DNA of 64,000 bases from Nostoc sp. FACHB-892 (GCF_014698795.1 NZ_JACJTR010000015.1:114555-178554); one strand, 5' to 3'; positions 7,981 to 17,148 are shown, counted from the stretch's first letter. Notes: generated from the sequence alone by a model not told the origin. Made by a program: numbers and translations.

Positions 7981-8301
7981 TCATAAACTCTTATTTTGAG
8001 TCACTGTCGTTTCAGAAAACTGACCAAGACTCTGACCATTACCACTACCATTATTATCAGTGGCTGCAAACGTCCTTTGAGTGATATTAGGTGGTTCCTT
8101 ATCGTCTCTGGTTTGTCCAGGTGAAGGTAACCAGTATGCAAGCACACCTGATAAACCACCCCAGTAAAGCGCAATATTTTTATCATCTGTTGGTGAGCCA
8201 AGCTTGAAAATGCACAGTCCCAAGACGATGCTACTAAAGAAAACCTGTACGCCAAATCTCCATACGTCTTGATTAAATTTCTGTGCTGATTGATTTCTCA
8301 T
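7981..8301 (-). CDS. Small membrane protein, hypothetical
   Basis: From the ATG at 8301, which has GGAAG eight bases upstream, the product has 106 residues. It has two hydrophobic segments (VQVFFSSIVLGLCIFKL and NIALYWGGLSGVLAYWLP) and a hydrophilic Asn/Gly/Ser-rich tail of about 50 residues. I do not recognise a family. It resembles small two-helix proteins common beside other membrane genes in Nostoc. The longer reading to 8328 lacks a ribosome site. Confidence 0.55.
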   Translation of the reverse strand: MRNQSAQKFNQDVWRFGVQVFFSSIVLGLCIFKLGSPTDDKNIALYWGGLSGVLAYWLPSPGQTRDDKEPPNITQRTFAATDNNGSGNGQSLGQFSETTVTQNKSL

Positions 8302-8611
8302 GGTGTCATACTTCCAAAAAAGGTACATATCATCCCTGTGCTAGTTTTGGCATCACCAATACAACTTGGCGGAATTCGTAATTATGCTCGTACCCTTACA
8401 GGTATCTTGCTTGGCGCAGCGTGCCGCTTTTTTGACTCGCTAACGTAATTCGTAATTCCTATACCGCAAGCGTTCCATTGATTTGAATTACGCAGTGCTG
8501 TACTAGCAGTATGTTTTTCAAGGATTATGTAGTTGTCTTCACACCCAGCTTTGTCCGTTTCGGAAAAATATGATTAACTTCTTTTGATTCTTAGAAAACT
8601 CAGCACTTGTA

Positions 8612-9190
8612 TTAGGGCCGGTTAATCCGATTCAGTAGCCATAGTGATGCAATAAGCCCTGCAAAATGTGCTGAAACAGTGTTGGTGTTTGCCTGTACCA
8701 CAAGCATATCTAGACCGCTAATAATCCGGGTAGGGTCAAAAAATTGGGTAGTTATAGCTTGGGGTGATATGGATCTTGCTACCAGTGTACCAACGATCGC
8801 TTGCGCCCCCAAAAGAGTTACCAGCGTTCCCCCTAAATTCAGCCACAGCCCTAAGCGTAATACTTGCACAGTCTCGCTTTTCCGAGGGCGGTTACTGGGA
8901 TTCGAGGATTCCAATTGCTTGCCAATTCTAGTGTAACGATAAGCTAAATAAATGCCCCCACCCAAAATAACCAGTCCACAAATTGCTAAAAATACACCAA
9001 AGCCAGTCCCAGGATTATTACTAGAACTGCCACTTCTTTGATTAAAGATGGCGAACAGCAACACAATTATGCTAGAAACAACGCCTAGTACTAGCTGAAT
9101 CCAAAAGCTAATCCAACCTGTAAGGCGAAAAGTTTGGGCAATTGCCCGGAGAGTTGAGGAAGATGATGGAGCATCGGGAGTCTGTGACAT
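8612..9190 (-). CDS. DUF3611 family membrane protein
   Basis: From the ATG at 9190 (MSQTPDAPSSSS) the product has 192 residues with four predicted membrane helices: ISFWIQLVLGVVSSIIVLLFAI, GFGVFLAICGLVILGGGIYLA, LGLWLNLGGTLVTLLGAQAIV and AHFAGLIASLWLLNRI. The order TFRLTGWISFWIQLVLGVVS plus the GxQAIVGTLVARS loop identifies DUF3611, found in cyanobacteria and plastids with unknown role. The start 39 bp upstream is possible but lies before the usual family start. Confidence 0.75.
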   Translation of the reverse strand: MSQTPDAPSSSSTLRAIAQTFRLTGWISFWIQLVLGVVSSIIVLLFAIFNQRSGSSSNNPGTGFGVFLAICGLVILGGGIYLAYRYTRIGKQLESSNPSNRPRKSETVQVLRLGLWLNLGGTLVTLLGAQAIVGTLVARSISPQAITTQFFDPTRIISGLDMLVVQANTNTVSAHFAGLIASLWLLNRINRP

Positions 9191-9229
9191 ACTGATCACT
9201 AATGTGCTGGGCGCTTGATTAAAGGACAC

Positions 9230-9870
9230 GGGGACAAGGAGAACTTTGTTGAGAAGTTATCACACTCCGCGTCTCTGGCTCTCCGAGAACACCAATTCAG
9301 TAATCCTGGAAGAACCTTTCCCTCAACCCTACAAGGGTTGTAAGCTAGGGGGTTACGTTTTTGATTCCTGAATAGATGCTCTAGTCTTTGCGTCTTCTTT
9401 GATCAATTTACTATCACATATACCAAATGGGACAAGAGATTATCTTGTCCAGCCAATCAGCAATGGTTACTACTTAAATAAATATGTCCAAAGGCATAGC
9501 AGCTTTAATCCAGGCATATTCCTTAGCTTAAGCTTTTAGAATCTGCATTGAGAAAATCACTGTAAAACAAAGTGTTTATTAAGTTCTACAGACAAAATAG
9601 CATTTTACCTGTAAAATTTCTTCGATGGCATTTTATTGCTTAAGCAGTTCTAACTAGCTCGGCATCACTTAACACCAAGGCAGTGGCCTTGCCACTGTCT
9701 GTTCGCTCCTCACCACACCGTATCGAGCTTGAGTAGGGGTACATTCTTTTATGCCCCTAAAACTCGCAAACTCGTCCCACAACTTCACAGGTGTGGGTAA
9801 TTATTTCGTATTTACGCTTTGGAAATCTATTCTAAGTAGTTTTCTGTACTGTGTTTGCTTAGTTGCATCA
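9230..9870. other. Intergenic stretch with two hairpins, no gene seen
   Basis: About 640 bp without a credible gene. It contains a hairpin CAACCCT-ACA-AGGGTTG (9324-9340) and a stronger one with 9-bp arms (9679-9687 / 9691-9699, loop CTT, one G-T pair) lying about 235 bp before the PadR start. Either could be a transcript end or leader structure; nothing else stands out. Confidence 0.5.
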
Positions 9871-9881
9871 CTGTATACTGA

Positions 9882-9896
9882 CTACAAGAATTGTAG
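9882..9896. promoter_or_regulatory. Dyad upstream of padR, candidate operator
   Basis: CTACAA-GAA-TTGTAG is a perfect 6-bp dyad with a 3-bp centre, 38 bp before the PadR start codon and just after a TATACT (9874-9879) that could be a -10 box. Autoregulation through such sites is usual for PadR proteins; binding here is inferred. Confidence 0.4.
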
Positions 9897-9933
9897 ACCG
9901 ACCCTAAGGCATTTTTTTAGCCATTCACTAACC

Positions 9934-10281
9934 ATGAAACTTGAGGATATATATCAATTCTTTGAGAATCCTCCGCCAACTTACCTTTGTCAGGAAGTAG
10001 CAGTTTGTTACATACTGTCTGTTTTGTTACAAGGTGAATCCTACGGAACCGAGTTGATTGAGCAATTAGAAACTGAATATCCAACCTATAGGCTTTCGGA
10101 TACCGTACTTTATAGTGCAATCAAATTTCTGGAAGACCAAAGGGCAATCACTGGATATTGGAAGAAACTGGAAGGACGAGGACGCCCTAGGCGGATGTAC
10201 CAAGTTTCTCCAGAATGGCAAGTTCAAGCGCAAGAGTTAGCTTTTCAATGGCTTGATTACATCAACAGGAAGACAAAGTAA
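9934..10281 (+). CDS. PadR family transcriptional regulator
   Basis: The ATG at 9934 gives 115 residues (MKLEDIYQFFENPPPTYLCQEVAVCYIL). The winged-helix part has the PadR pattern: LLQGESYGTELIEQLE, RLSDTVLYSAIKFLED and the wing GRGRPRRMYQVSPEWQ, with a short C-terminal helix. PadR proteins are dimeric repressors or activators that answer to small molecules. The next gene (CCB1-like) starts 52 bp downstream on the same strand, so the two are probably one unit. In-frame sequence back to 9751 has no ribosome site and is not counted. Confidence 0.85.
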   Translation: MKLEDIYQFFENPPPTYLCQEVAVCYILSVLLQGESYGTELIEQLETEYPTYRLSDTVLYSAIKFLEDQRAITGYWKKLEGRGRPRRMYQVSPEWQVQAQELAFQWLDYINRKTK

Positions 10282-10333
10282 CGAATGATTGATAATGAAT
10301 AAGTCTCCTCCAGTCAAACAGTAACAATTAGTT

Positions 10334-10864
10334 ATGGATACTGCTATTCTGCCATCTACGTTCCTGCTAACCTTGTTGTTATCGGTTGGGCTGTTTTTCT
10401 TTATTCGTGCCTCGACTAAAGACCGCATAGAAACAGCGCAACTGGTATCTGAGCAAGACGAAGCTGCTTTAATGTCTCAATTACAAGAGTATTTTCGCTC
10501 ACGGTCTTACCGAGTGGCAGAGGTAGACCGAGAACAAAACAAAGTGACTTTTGAAGGTAATGTTCGCCCCAGTTGGTTCTTAGCTATATTTTTAACTCTG
10601 CTGGCAGCGACTGGTATTGTTTGTCTATCACTAGTCGTGTATCTGCTTTTTCCTAACCTCAGTACCTTTGTTCTGGCTATGGTACTGCTGTCGCCTTTAA
10701 GTGGCCTATTTTATTGGAAAAAATCTGGGAGACTTGAGAAGGTGTCGCTCAAAGTAGAAACAACTCAGAGCAAACAAACCCCCTCAAGTAAAATCACTGT
10801 AGTTGCCCATCGGGATGAACTGGGCGAGTTACAGAGAACTCTACAGCTCAAGGCTGGGGAATAA
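10334..10864 (+). CDS. CCB1-like cofactor assembly protein (cytochrome b6f)
   Basis: The 176-residue product has an N-terminal membrane helix (TAILPSTFLLTLLLSVGLFFFIRAS), a soluble segment with the LMSQLQEYFRSRSYRVAEVDREQ pattern, two more helices (residues 78-125), and a soluble tail. This fits PF12046 (DUF3529, CCB1), a factor for covalent attachment of heme ci to cytochrome b6 in the thylakoid membrane. Length agrees with cyanobacterial members. It follows the padR gene by 52 bp. Assignment rests on pattern memory, so moderate. Confidence 0.65.
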   Translation: MDTAILPSTFLLTLLLSVGLFFFIRASTKDRIETAQLVSEQDEAALMSQLQEYFRSRSYRVAEVDREQNKVTFEGNVRPSWFLAIFLTLLAATGIVCLSLVVYLLFPNLSTFVLAMVLLSPLSGLFYWKKSGRLEKVSLKVETTQSKQTPSSKITVVAHRDELGELQRTLQLKAGE

Positions 10865-11314
10865 TTTTTGGTTTTTATGACCATCTATTAACTATGATAT
10901 GCAGACTTCTGACCTGACCTACTCTTTAGGCAATGGAAAGTAGGAAGGAGGAAATCAAGACTTCTGCTTTGTCAGTTTTCCCCACAACTTTTGTCGTGGG
11001 GAAAAATTTAAATTCATTAACTTAAATTTGTTGACAGAGCTTGGTTAACAATTCACGGCATAAGAGCACAACTTCACTAGCGCTTTTGGACGCGCTTGGC
11101 TTTATACCCACTCCCTTCTGCATCGTCAAAATAGCATCAATCCATGCAAGATAGCGTGGTTTGAGACAAATTAACTTTCCAACTACCTGGACTAGCCTTA
11201 AAAAGCAAATCAACTCCAAACTAAAAAAAGATTAAATTCTGCATAAACTTAGCAATTTTGCCAGTTAATGATAGTCAGGAGCCATATTCAATGCGTATGA
11301 TGACCGTTTATGGT
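10865..11314. other. Intergenic stretch, hairpin near its middle
   Basis: No convincing gene. A short minus-strand frame at 11022-11219 has no ribosome site and unusual composition. The hairpin at 10976-11005 is listed separately. Confidence 0.5.
10976..11005 (+). terminator. Hairpin after the CCB1-like gene
   Basis: TTTTCCCCAC and GTGGGGAAAA form a 10-bp stem around a 10-base loop, 110 bp after the stop of the CCB1-like gene. It lacks a long T run, so termination is likely but not certain. Confidence 0.5.
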
Positions 11315-11632
11315 TCACCGACTAGCTAAAGCAAGAGGTTCTTGACCTGGCGAGGGTTCTAATACCCTTAAGCTAGGAAACAAGAAATGGTTTTCCTCTA
11401 CGTATTGAGCACCAAACAGTCCCTTTTCTGCCCAGAAATAACGATCTGTAGTGTGTTCGTTTCGCTTTACGAGTAGCAACGCAGGTGGCAAAATACCTTC
11501 AGCTTGAATGAATCTTCTTGCTGCTGTCACAGGTTTTTCTTCGCCACTTTCGATGCTATATTGAGGCACATGTTCCAAAATTCGCCGTCCTTCCTGACGA
11601 CGACGACTTTTCCTTTTGCGTCTCCTTGCCAA
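11315..11632 (-). CDS. DUF3155 family protein
   Basis: The body ARRRKRKSRRRQEGRRILE, PQYSIESGEEKPVTAARRF and KRNEHTTDRYFWAEKGLFG is the cyanobacterial DUF3155 signature (function unknown, very basic N-terminus). I place the start at a TTG (11630-11632): it has a perfect AGGAGG at 11641-11646 with an 8-base spacer, and family members begin exactly here with M-A-RRRKR. The longer in-frame reading to 11692 would add 20 residues across the ribosome site. Product about 105 residues. No clear operon partner. Confidence 0.82.
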   Translation of the reverse strand: MARRRKRKSRRRQEGRRILEHVPQYSIESGEEKPVTAARRFIQAEGILPPALLLVKRNEHTTDRYFWAEKGLFGAQYVEENHFLFPSLRVLEPSPGQEPLALASR

Positions 11633-11640
11633 TCTATTGT

Positions 11641-11646
11641 CCTCCT
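11641..11646 (-). promoter_or_regulatory. Ribosome-binding site fixing a TTG start
   Basis: AGGAGG on the minus strand, 8 bases before the TTG at 11632. It decides the start of the DUF3155 gene. Confidence 0.75.
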
Positions 11647-11914
11647 CTTTCAAGCTATAGATTGTAGTGATAGCTACAAAATCCGTCGCCATTATATAAG
11701 TTCTAGTTCAAAATATCAATAGGTTTTAGCGTTTTAATGCAAAAAAATTAATACCTTTGAAGATAGAGAAAAAAATCACCCAAGAATATAATCCCTTGGT
11801 ACAAACCATCACTAAGAAGATTTTAGTTAAGCTTTATTAAATGAGTGAGGTAAACACTAAGTATCTTCTCTTAATCATGCCTCAAAATCTGTAATCTTGA
11901 GCAAAAGCTAAAAA

Positions 11915-13255
11915 ATGTTAATGTCTGCCAGTTCCGATTTTCTTGCTCTGTGTCGAGAGCAAATAGCGTTGCTAACCCAAGGGCTGGGAGCAACTTTAAG
12001 TATTGTGTACCTGACACAAGAATTGGTAGAGACTCCTTCAGGTGAGGCCAAACTGATTCCTGTAGTGATTTATCCGGAAACAGCATTATTACCGCCAGGG
12101 GAGGAAACTGCTGAGGCGACAGCATATAAGCAACTTCAAGTTGGAAATGTGTTTATATTACCTAATCAACAAACAAGGTTATTGACAGCAGGATCAGAAT
12201 CTCCAACCTCGTCACAGGAGTTTGAGGCGTCTCAACCCCATCTAAAAGAGGAATACCTTTTTAGTGGCAACCAAATTGTTTTACCTCTGGTTTATGAGGG
12301 TGTGATGATGGGGTTACTGGTCACGGGTAGGCAAGACCGGGCATGGAATGAACAGGAGGAAAGTCAGATTCAACGGATAGCCCAAAGTTTAGCGATCGCT
12401 TGTATTTTAGATCAGCGACGAGCATGGTTTGAGCATGAGTTACATGAGCAACAAATTCTCCAAGAAAAACAGCGAGATTTGCTTGATAATCTGTTACATC
12501 AGTTTCGTAACCCATTAACAGCATTACGGACTTTTGGTAAACTGCTATTAAAAAGGTTGCGACCAGGAGATGCTAACCGGGATGCGGCAACTAGTATTGT
12601 GCGAGAAAGCGATCGCCTCCAAGAATTGTTGCAACAATTTGATCAAGTAATTGATTTGACAGAGGCAGATTTAGCACCACTACATCTGCCCGGACATGAA
12701 GTATTTGTGGAAGCAACTATCCAAAAAGACGCTAATCCACCGCTATTATTGCCGGGAACGGGAGATAAAGCAGTTGACTGCTTTTTAGCAGATATATTAG
12801 AACCATTATTAATATCAGCCAAAGCAATCGCCCAAGAGCGAAAGTTAAAACTAATAACTGAAATTCAACAGAATTTACCTTTAGTACGTGCCAACATCAA
12901 AGCATTACAAGAGGTTTTAACTAATATCATCGATAATGCGTTAAAATATACCCCCACTGGGGGCAAAATTTTAATTCAGGCGGGGCAAAAAAAGTCTAAT
13001 TTTCAGGGAATTGTGATCAGTGATAACGGACCTGGCATTCCACCCGAAGATTTAGAGCATCTTGGAGAACGACATTATCGGGGTGTACAAGCGCAAACAG
13101 AAATCCCCGGCACTGGTTTGGGGTTAGCGATCGCAAAACAATTAATAGAGCAAATGCAGGGCGAAATCGAGGTTTTCAGCCCTGCAATCAACTCTAAGTT
13201 CACTTCACCCCATGCACCAGGGACTACGTTTATTATTTGGTTACCGGAAGTTTAG
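11915..13255 (+). CDS. GAF-domain sensor histidine kinase, Hik2/CSK-like
   Basis: The 446-residue product is soluble. Residues 10-170 form a GAF-like sensor domain (VLPLVYEGVMMGLLVTGRQ, RIAQSLAIACILDQRR). The dimerisation/phosphoacceptor box is LLHQFRNPLTALRTFGKLL with H195. The ATPase domain has the N box (LTNIIDNALKYTPTGG), G1 (ISDNGPGIP) and G2 (GTGLGLAIAKQL). The H-box wording and architecture resemble cyanobacterial Hik2, the relative of chloroplast sensor kinase, which responds to redox and salt. No response regulator gene is adjacent. It is convergent with the SLH gene. Confidence 0.75.
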   Translation: MLMSASSDFLALCREQIALLTQGLGATLSIVYLTQELVETPSGEAKLIPVVIYPETALLPPGEETAEATAYKQLQVGNVFILPNQQTRLLTAGSESPTSSQEFEASQPHLKEEYLFSGNQIVLPLVYEGVMMGLLVTGRQDRAWNEQEESQIQRIAQSLAIACILDQRRAWFEHELHEQQILQEKQRDLLDNLLHQFRNPLTALRTFGKLLLKRLRPGDANRDAATSIVRESDRLQELLQQFDQVIDLTEADLAPLHLPGHEVFVEATIQKDANPPLLLPGTGDKAVDCFLADILEPLLISAKAIAQERKLKLITEIQQNLPLVRANIKALQEVLTNIIDNALKYTPTGGKILIQAGQKKSNFQGIVISDNGPGIPPEDLEHLGERHYRGVQAQTEIPGTGLGLAIAKQLIEQMQGEIEVFSPAINSKFTSPHAPGTTFIIWLPEV

Positions 13256-13281
13256 GATTTGTTCTTTGTAAAGACCAATGA

Positions 13282-14526
13282 CTATCTTAGTGAAACCAAC
13301 AGATTTTGATTAATTGTCATTTGTAAATCGGTATCTGGGTCAATCGCTACTAAGTCAACACTATTTCTACCGAAGAACAAACCAATTAACGCACCGATAC
13401 CAGCACCACCCAAGACTTCTTCTGTGGCAATGGCGCGATCGCCTGTGACAGCAGATACCGCAGCGGCTGCACCTGCGCCCAATACAGTATTTTTAACAAT
13501 TGACCCAGTACTAGTACCCTTGTTGACTCTTTCAGTTTTAGTAATCACTTCAGAGCTAGCGTTCAGTTGATACTCTTGGCCTGTAGTCAAAACCAGTTTT
13601 TCGGCAACGAATTGAGAACCACCTGTAGCAGGTTTTAGTTGACCAATAACCTGGCTACCAGCAGGAATCACTACAGATCCTTCTTGTGTAATTACGTTTT
13701 GGGATACTGTCAATGTCAAAGGCGCTGTCTCATCCTTTGTAACCAGAATTTTATCTGCCTTGTCATACTTCACGGGGATAGCAGTCCCTTGAGGAATTGT
13801 CACAGCTATAGGTGTTGGGGTAGTAGTAGACCCGACAGCGACGACATAGGGCGAGTTAATTGCTGAGGCTTGATTAGAACTAACTAATGCTTGGTAGATA
13901 AAAGCTGCTACCTGGGCGCGAGTGGCGGTTGCGGTTGGATTCAGGAACTTCACATTAGGATAGTTCACCACAATTTGCTTCTCAGTTGCTGCTGCGATCG
14001 GGCTACGGGCATAGCTAGCGATGTTAGAGGCATCGTTGAAGTATTGCAGAGTACTTTCGGTATTACCGCTAGGAGCATATTCTAGACCGTTAGCGAGAGA
14101 AACCAAAACCTGCTGGCGGGGAATAGCTTGGTTAGGCTCAAAACGATTGCCAGGATATCCTGATAAGAAACCAATGGTATAGGCTTGTTGAATCGCACTG
14201 GATGCCCAATAGTTGCTGGGTACATCAGCAAAATTGATTCCTTGCCGCTGCGGTGCTTTTTGAAAAGCTTTGTTGACCATAGCGGCAAATTGAGCGCGTG
14301 TCACCTCTTCTTCAGGACGGAAGCTACCATCAGGAAATCCGGCAATTACACCTCGTTGTGATAATTGTTGAATAAATTGTGCCGCCCAATAGTTAGATGA
14401 AACATCAGAAAAAGTAGTTTGAGCAAAAGATGGTGAAGCTGTAATCAAAGGCGCTACAGTACCAACTGTGACGCTTAAAGCCATGAGTGCAGTTGTTCCA
14501 GATTGCAAACGATTTAAATTAAACAT
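13282..14526 (-). CDS. SLH-domain envelope protein with VirB10/TrbI-like C-terminus
   Basis: The 414 residues start with a signal peptide (ALMALSVTVGTVAPLITASPSFAQ). Three SLH repeats follow: FSDVSSNYWAAQFIQQL, FADVPSNYWASSAIQQAY and a third containing TATATRAQVAAFIYQAL (to about residue 215). SLH domains anchor proteins to the peptidoglycan-linked cell wall polymer. Residues 240-414 (TIPQGTAIPVKYDKADKIL, VIPAGSQVIGQL, TGSIVKNTVLGAGAAAAVS) resemble the beta-barrel plus Gly/Ala hydrophobic segment seen in TrbI/VirB10-like proteins. Signal peptide and C-terminus match the gene at 17226-17939, while the SLH block matches 14890-16932, so this is part of a mosaic family. Confidence 0.82.
   Translation of the reverse strand: MFNLNRLQSGTTALMALSVTVGTVAPLITASPSFAQTTFSDVSSNYWAAQFIQQLSQRGVIAGFPDGSFRPEEEVTRAQFAAMVNKAFQKAPQRQGINFADVPSNYWASSAIQQAYTIGFLSGYPGNRFEPNQAIPRQQVLVSLANGLEYAPSGNTESTLQYFNDASNIASYARSPIAAATEKQIVVNYPNVKFLNPTATATRAQVAAFIYQALVSSNQASAINSPYVVAVGSTTTPTPIAVTIPQGTAIPVKYDKADKILVTKDETAPLTLTVSQNVITQEGSVVIPAGSQVIGQLKPATGGSQFVAEKLVLTTGQEYQLNASSEVITKTERVNKGTSTGSIVKNTVLGAGAAAAVSAVTGDRAIATEEVLGGAGIGALIGLFFGRNSVDLVAIDPDTDLQMTINQNLLVSLR
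13841..14411. repeat. SLH block, copy A of a 570-bp duplication
   Basis: This block aligns to 14909-15479 at a constant offset of 1068 bp without a gap, with scattered substitutions. Confidence 0.9.
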
Positions 14527-14822
14527 TAAATTTTAACCTTGAAAAAATCATTTTTTTACTGTTAATTAATTAGACCTTTGCTGAAGTATTAAGTTGCCAA
14601 TCATTTCTTATCTATTGTTAAATAAATTACTAAGGAGTCTACAAATAAATTAGATATCAAAAAGAATAAGCTAACTGTCAATATAGTTAGCAATAGATAA
14701 TAGCTGAATCAGCCTCTTAGCGATGAACGCTATTAAAAAAATGTTGTAAAAAACCTGAATACTATATGAGACGATACAGAGATAGAATAGTTTCTGGAAA
14801 ATGGAATTTTTAGGAAAAATAA
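14527..14822. other. AT-rich 5' region of the SLH gene
   Basis: No gene seen. The right part, from about 14755, resembles 17085-17150, the 3' flank of the gene at 17226. Confidence 0.5.
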
Positions 14823-14859
14823 AGGCGATCGCACACTATAGTTGAAGTTGCGATCGCCT
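14823..14859 (-). terminator. HIP1-containing hairpin, copy 1
   Basis: AGGCGATCGCA (14823-14833) and TGCGATCGCCT (14849-14859) form an 11-bp perfect stem with a 15-base loop, 30 bp after the stop of the beta-helix/SLH gene. A near copy is at 17149-17185. Position suggests a transcript end; a run of T is absent. Confidence 0.5.
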
Positions 14860-14889
14860 ATCAGAGATGATTAAAGTCACAACAGACAA

Positions 14890-16932
14890 TTAATTCCTAG
14901 GGGCTGACACGACATAGGGCGAGTTAATTGCTGGGGCTTGATTAGAACTAACTAATGCTTGGTAGATAAACGCTGCTACCTGGGCGCGAGTAGCAGTTGC
15001 GGTTGGATTCAGAGACTTCACATTAGGATAGTTCACCACAATTTGCTTCTTAGTTGCTGCTGCGATCGGGTTACGGGCATAGTTAGCAATCTTAGAGGCA
15101 TCATTGAAATATTTCAGAGTACTTTCGGTATTACCGCTAGGAGTATATCCCAGACCGTTAGCAAGAGAAACCAAAACCTGCTGGCGGGGAATAGCCTGGT
15201 TAGGCTGAAAGCGATTACCAGGATAACCTGATAAGAAACCAATCCTATAGGCTTGCCCAATGGCACTAGAGGCCCAATAGTTGCTGGGCACATCAGCAAA
15301 ATTGATTGCTTGCCGTTGCGGTGCTTTTTTGAAAGCTTTGTTGACCATAGCGGCAAATTGAGCGCGTGTTACAGGTTCTTCAGGACGGAAGCTACCATCA
15401 GGAAATCCGGCAATTACACCTCGCCTTGATAATTGTTGAATAAATTGTGCCGCCCAATAGTTAGATGAAACATCAGAAAAAGATGAAACATCAGAAGAAG
15501 CAGTTTGAGCCAAAGATTGCGGAGAGCATCCCACTCTGACGGGTTTGCTTTGGAAAGTAAAAGTCATTGGCTGACAAACAAAACCTGCCGACTTAGGCTC
15601 TACATAAGGTCGTTTTGGCGGATTTTGTTTGTCTAGCCGCGATTTCCAACCGCTAGATATTTTTTTTAAAGTAGGATGCTTACTTAAAAACTCTGAGTCT
15701 GCAATAATATCGTTAGGGCCCTTAACACTTACCTTAGAAGCATTGATGTAGAGATTATAGTCATAAACAACGTTTTTAGTTTGATAATTACTGTTAATAT
15801 TCTTACCAGGAAAACCATAGAGAATGTTTCTTAAAATTCTCACATCAGATGAATTATTAGCAAATATCTGCCCATCTTTAATTTCTGGACTCTGATTATT
15901 TAAAATAGCAGTGTTATTTACAATATCAACATGATCACTTAAAAACGCATGAATACCTGAGCCACCATTATTAAATGTAAGATTGTTTTGAACTAAAGTA
16001 CGCCCTTTATATGCACCCAATTTTGAGTTATTACGATTATTTTTTGTAGTATCGATAATAATTCCATTACCGTCAGTGATCTTTCCGACTTCAATCCAAG
16101 GGATGTACATGCGATTGTTGTAACTCTTATTGTTGGTTACAAACATTTTGTATCCCTGTTTGTTGTCAAAATTCCAATTGCTCAACATTGAAATGCCACT
16201 GTTACCATAAACGCTGTACCAAGCATTATCAAACACCACGTTATTGTCTATTGTCACATAGTCCGATTCAATCGCTGCAATGCCTCCTCCTCCACACTTA
16301 TGTACCTTGTTGTTGATAATGCGTATATGGTGAGTATGACCATTTTTTCGACCATCCACGCTGATGCAGTTTCCATTCGTCAACGGGTTTAATCTGTTAT
16401 TCTTCTGACTCCTCGCATAATCAAGGCTTACATTGGCATTGTTCCCTATCACTTCAAGCCCGTTGATTTCGATATATGAAGCTCCATGTGAAATTAGGAT
16501 ACCATTCCATGTATTGTGCTGAATTTTGGGAAAATGCCCAGGATATGCTTTATACCTAATCCATGCATTTGCAGTACCAGAACGTTTAATACTTAATACA
16601 CTCGCAGCTTTGGCTATATTTTTGTATACTCCGTTCATAATCAATACTGTATCGCCAGGATTGGTCAGGTCTGCTGCCTTTTGAATTGTTCTAAAGGCAG
16701 ATGAAGTAGAAAGTCCGTTATTTTTGTCATTTCCATTACCACTAACATAGTATGTTTTCGGTGTTGAATTTTGGCTAATTAGGTGGCGGCTGGATAGGCT
16801 CATTTCCTTGTTAGCCGATACCTGATGGGCATTTTCAAGTAAAGATATTTTTATCCTTTCTCCCTGAGCCAAAAGACTTAATACTACGGGAATTGCAAGA
16901 TATGTGCTTACACTGAAACCTTGAATTACCAC
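14890..16932 (-). CDS. Right-handed beta-helix protein with C-terminal SLH repeats
   Basis: The start is a GTG at 16930-16932 with AAGGAGA 8 bases upstream (16941-16947). The 680 residues begin with a hydrophobic export signal, then SQNSTPKTYYVSGNGNDKNNG and ASAFRTIQKAADLTNPGDTV-like sequence, the DUF1565/pectate-lyase entry to a parallel beta-helix with Asn-rich coils (residues about 60-430). A linker with two Cys (CQPMTF, VGCSPQ) leads to SLH repeats (residues about 485-680). The SLH part is a near copy of 13841-14411, fused just after the mature N-terminus (SLAQTAS against SFAQTTF). Likely a cell-surface polysaccharide lyase or binding protein; substrate unknown. Confidence 0.85.
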   Translation of the reverse strand: MVIQGFSVSTYLAIPVVLSLLAQGERIKISLLENAHQVSANKEMSLSSRHLISQNSTPKTYYVSGNGNDKNNGLSTSSAFRTIQKAADLTNPGDTVLIMNGVYKNIAKAASVLSIKRSGTANAWIRYKAYPGHFPKIQHNTWNGILISHGASYIEINGLEVIGNNANVSLDYARSQKNNRLNPLTNGNCISVDGRKNGHTHHIRIINNKVHKCGGGGIAAIESDYVTIDNNVVFDNAWYSVYGNSGISMLSNWNFDNKQGYKMFVTNNKSYNNRMYIPWIEVGKITDGNGIIIDTTKNNRNNSKLGAYKGRTLVQNNLTFNNGGSGIHAFLSDHVDIVNNTAILNNQSPEIKDGQIFANNSSDVRILRNILYGFPGKNINSNYQTKNVVYDYNLYINASKVSVKGPNDIIADSEFLSKHPTLKKISSGWKSRLDKQNPPKRPYVEPKSAGFVCQPMTFTFQSKPVRVGCSPQSLAQTASSDVSSFSDVSSNYWAAQFIQQLSRRGVIAGFPDGSFRPEEPVTRAQFAAMVNKAFKKAPQRQAINFADVPSNYWASSAIGQAYRIGFLSGYPGNRFQPNQAIPRQQVLVSLANGLGYTPSGNTESTLKYFNDASKIANYARNPIAAATKKQIVVNYPNVKSLNPTATATRAQVAAFIYQALVSSNQAPAINSPYVVSAPRN
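14909..15479. repeat. SLH block, copy B of the duplication
   Basis: Ungapped match to 13841-14411. Immediately beyond it this copy has an 18-bp in-frame tandem duplication (SSDVSS before FSDVSS), after which similarity resumes for about 20 bp. Confidence 0.9.
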
Positions 16933-17148
16933 AAGTAAAATCTCCTTTTTTTGCCACTATTTAATAAAAATATCAGGATACTAGGTAATTTTGAATCCTC
17001 TTTTGGATTGAAAACAAAATAAAACCAATTTTACTAGCTCCCCACATAGCTCAATTAAATAAGTATCCCAATAAATATTGATACTGATTAAGACGATATA
17101 GAAGTAGAATGGTTGCTGTTAAATAGAATTTTTTACTGTCAAAAATGA

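Noticed and set aside
11022..11219. Minus-strand frame of 65 codons
   Set aside because: No ribosome site, overlaps repeat-like sequence (GCGCTTTTGGACGCGCTTGG), and no family pattern.
16933..17148. Promoter or extra gene between the beta-helix gene and the gene at 17226
   Set aside because: Only the ribosome site and AT-rich DNA are visible; no box pair with acceptable spacing.
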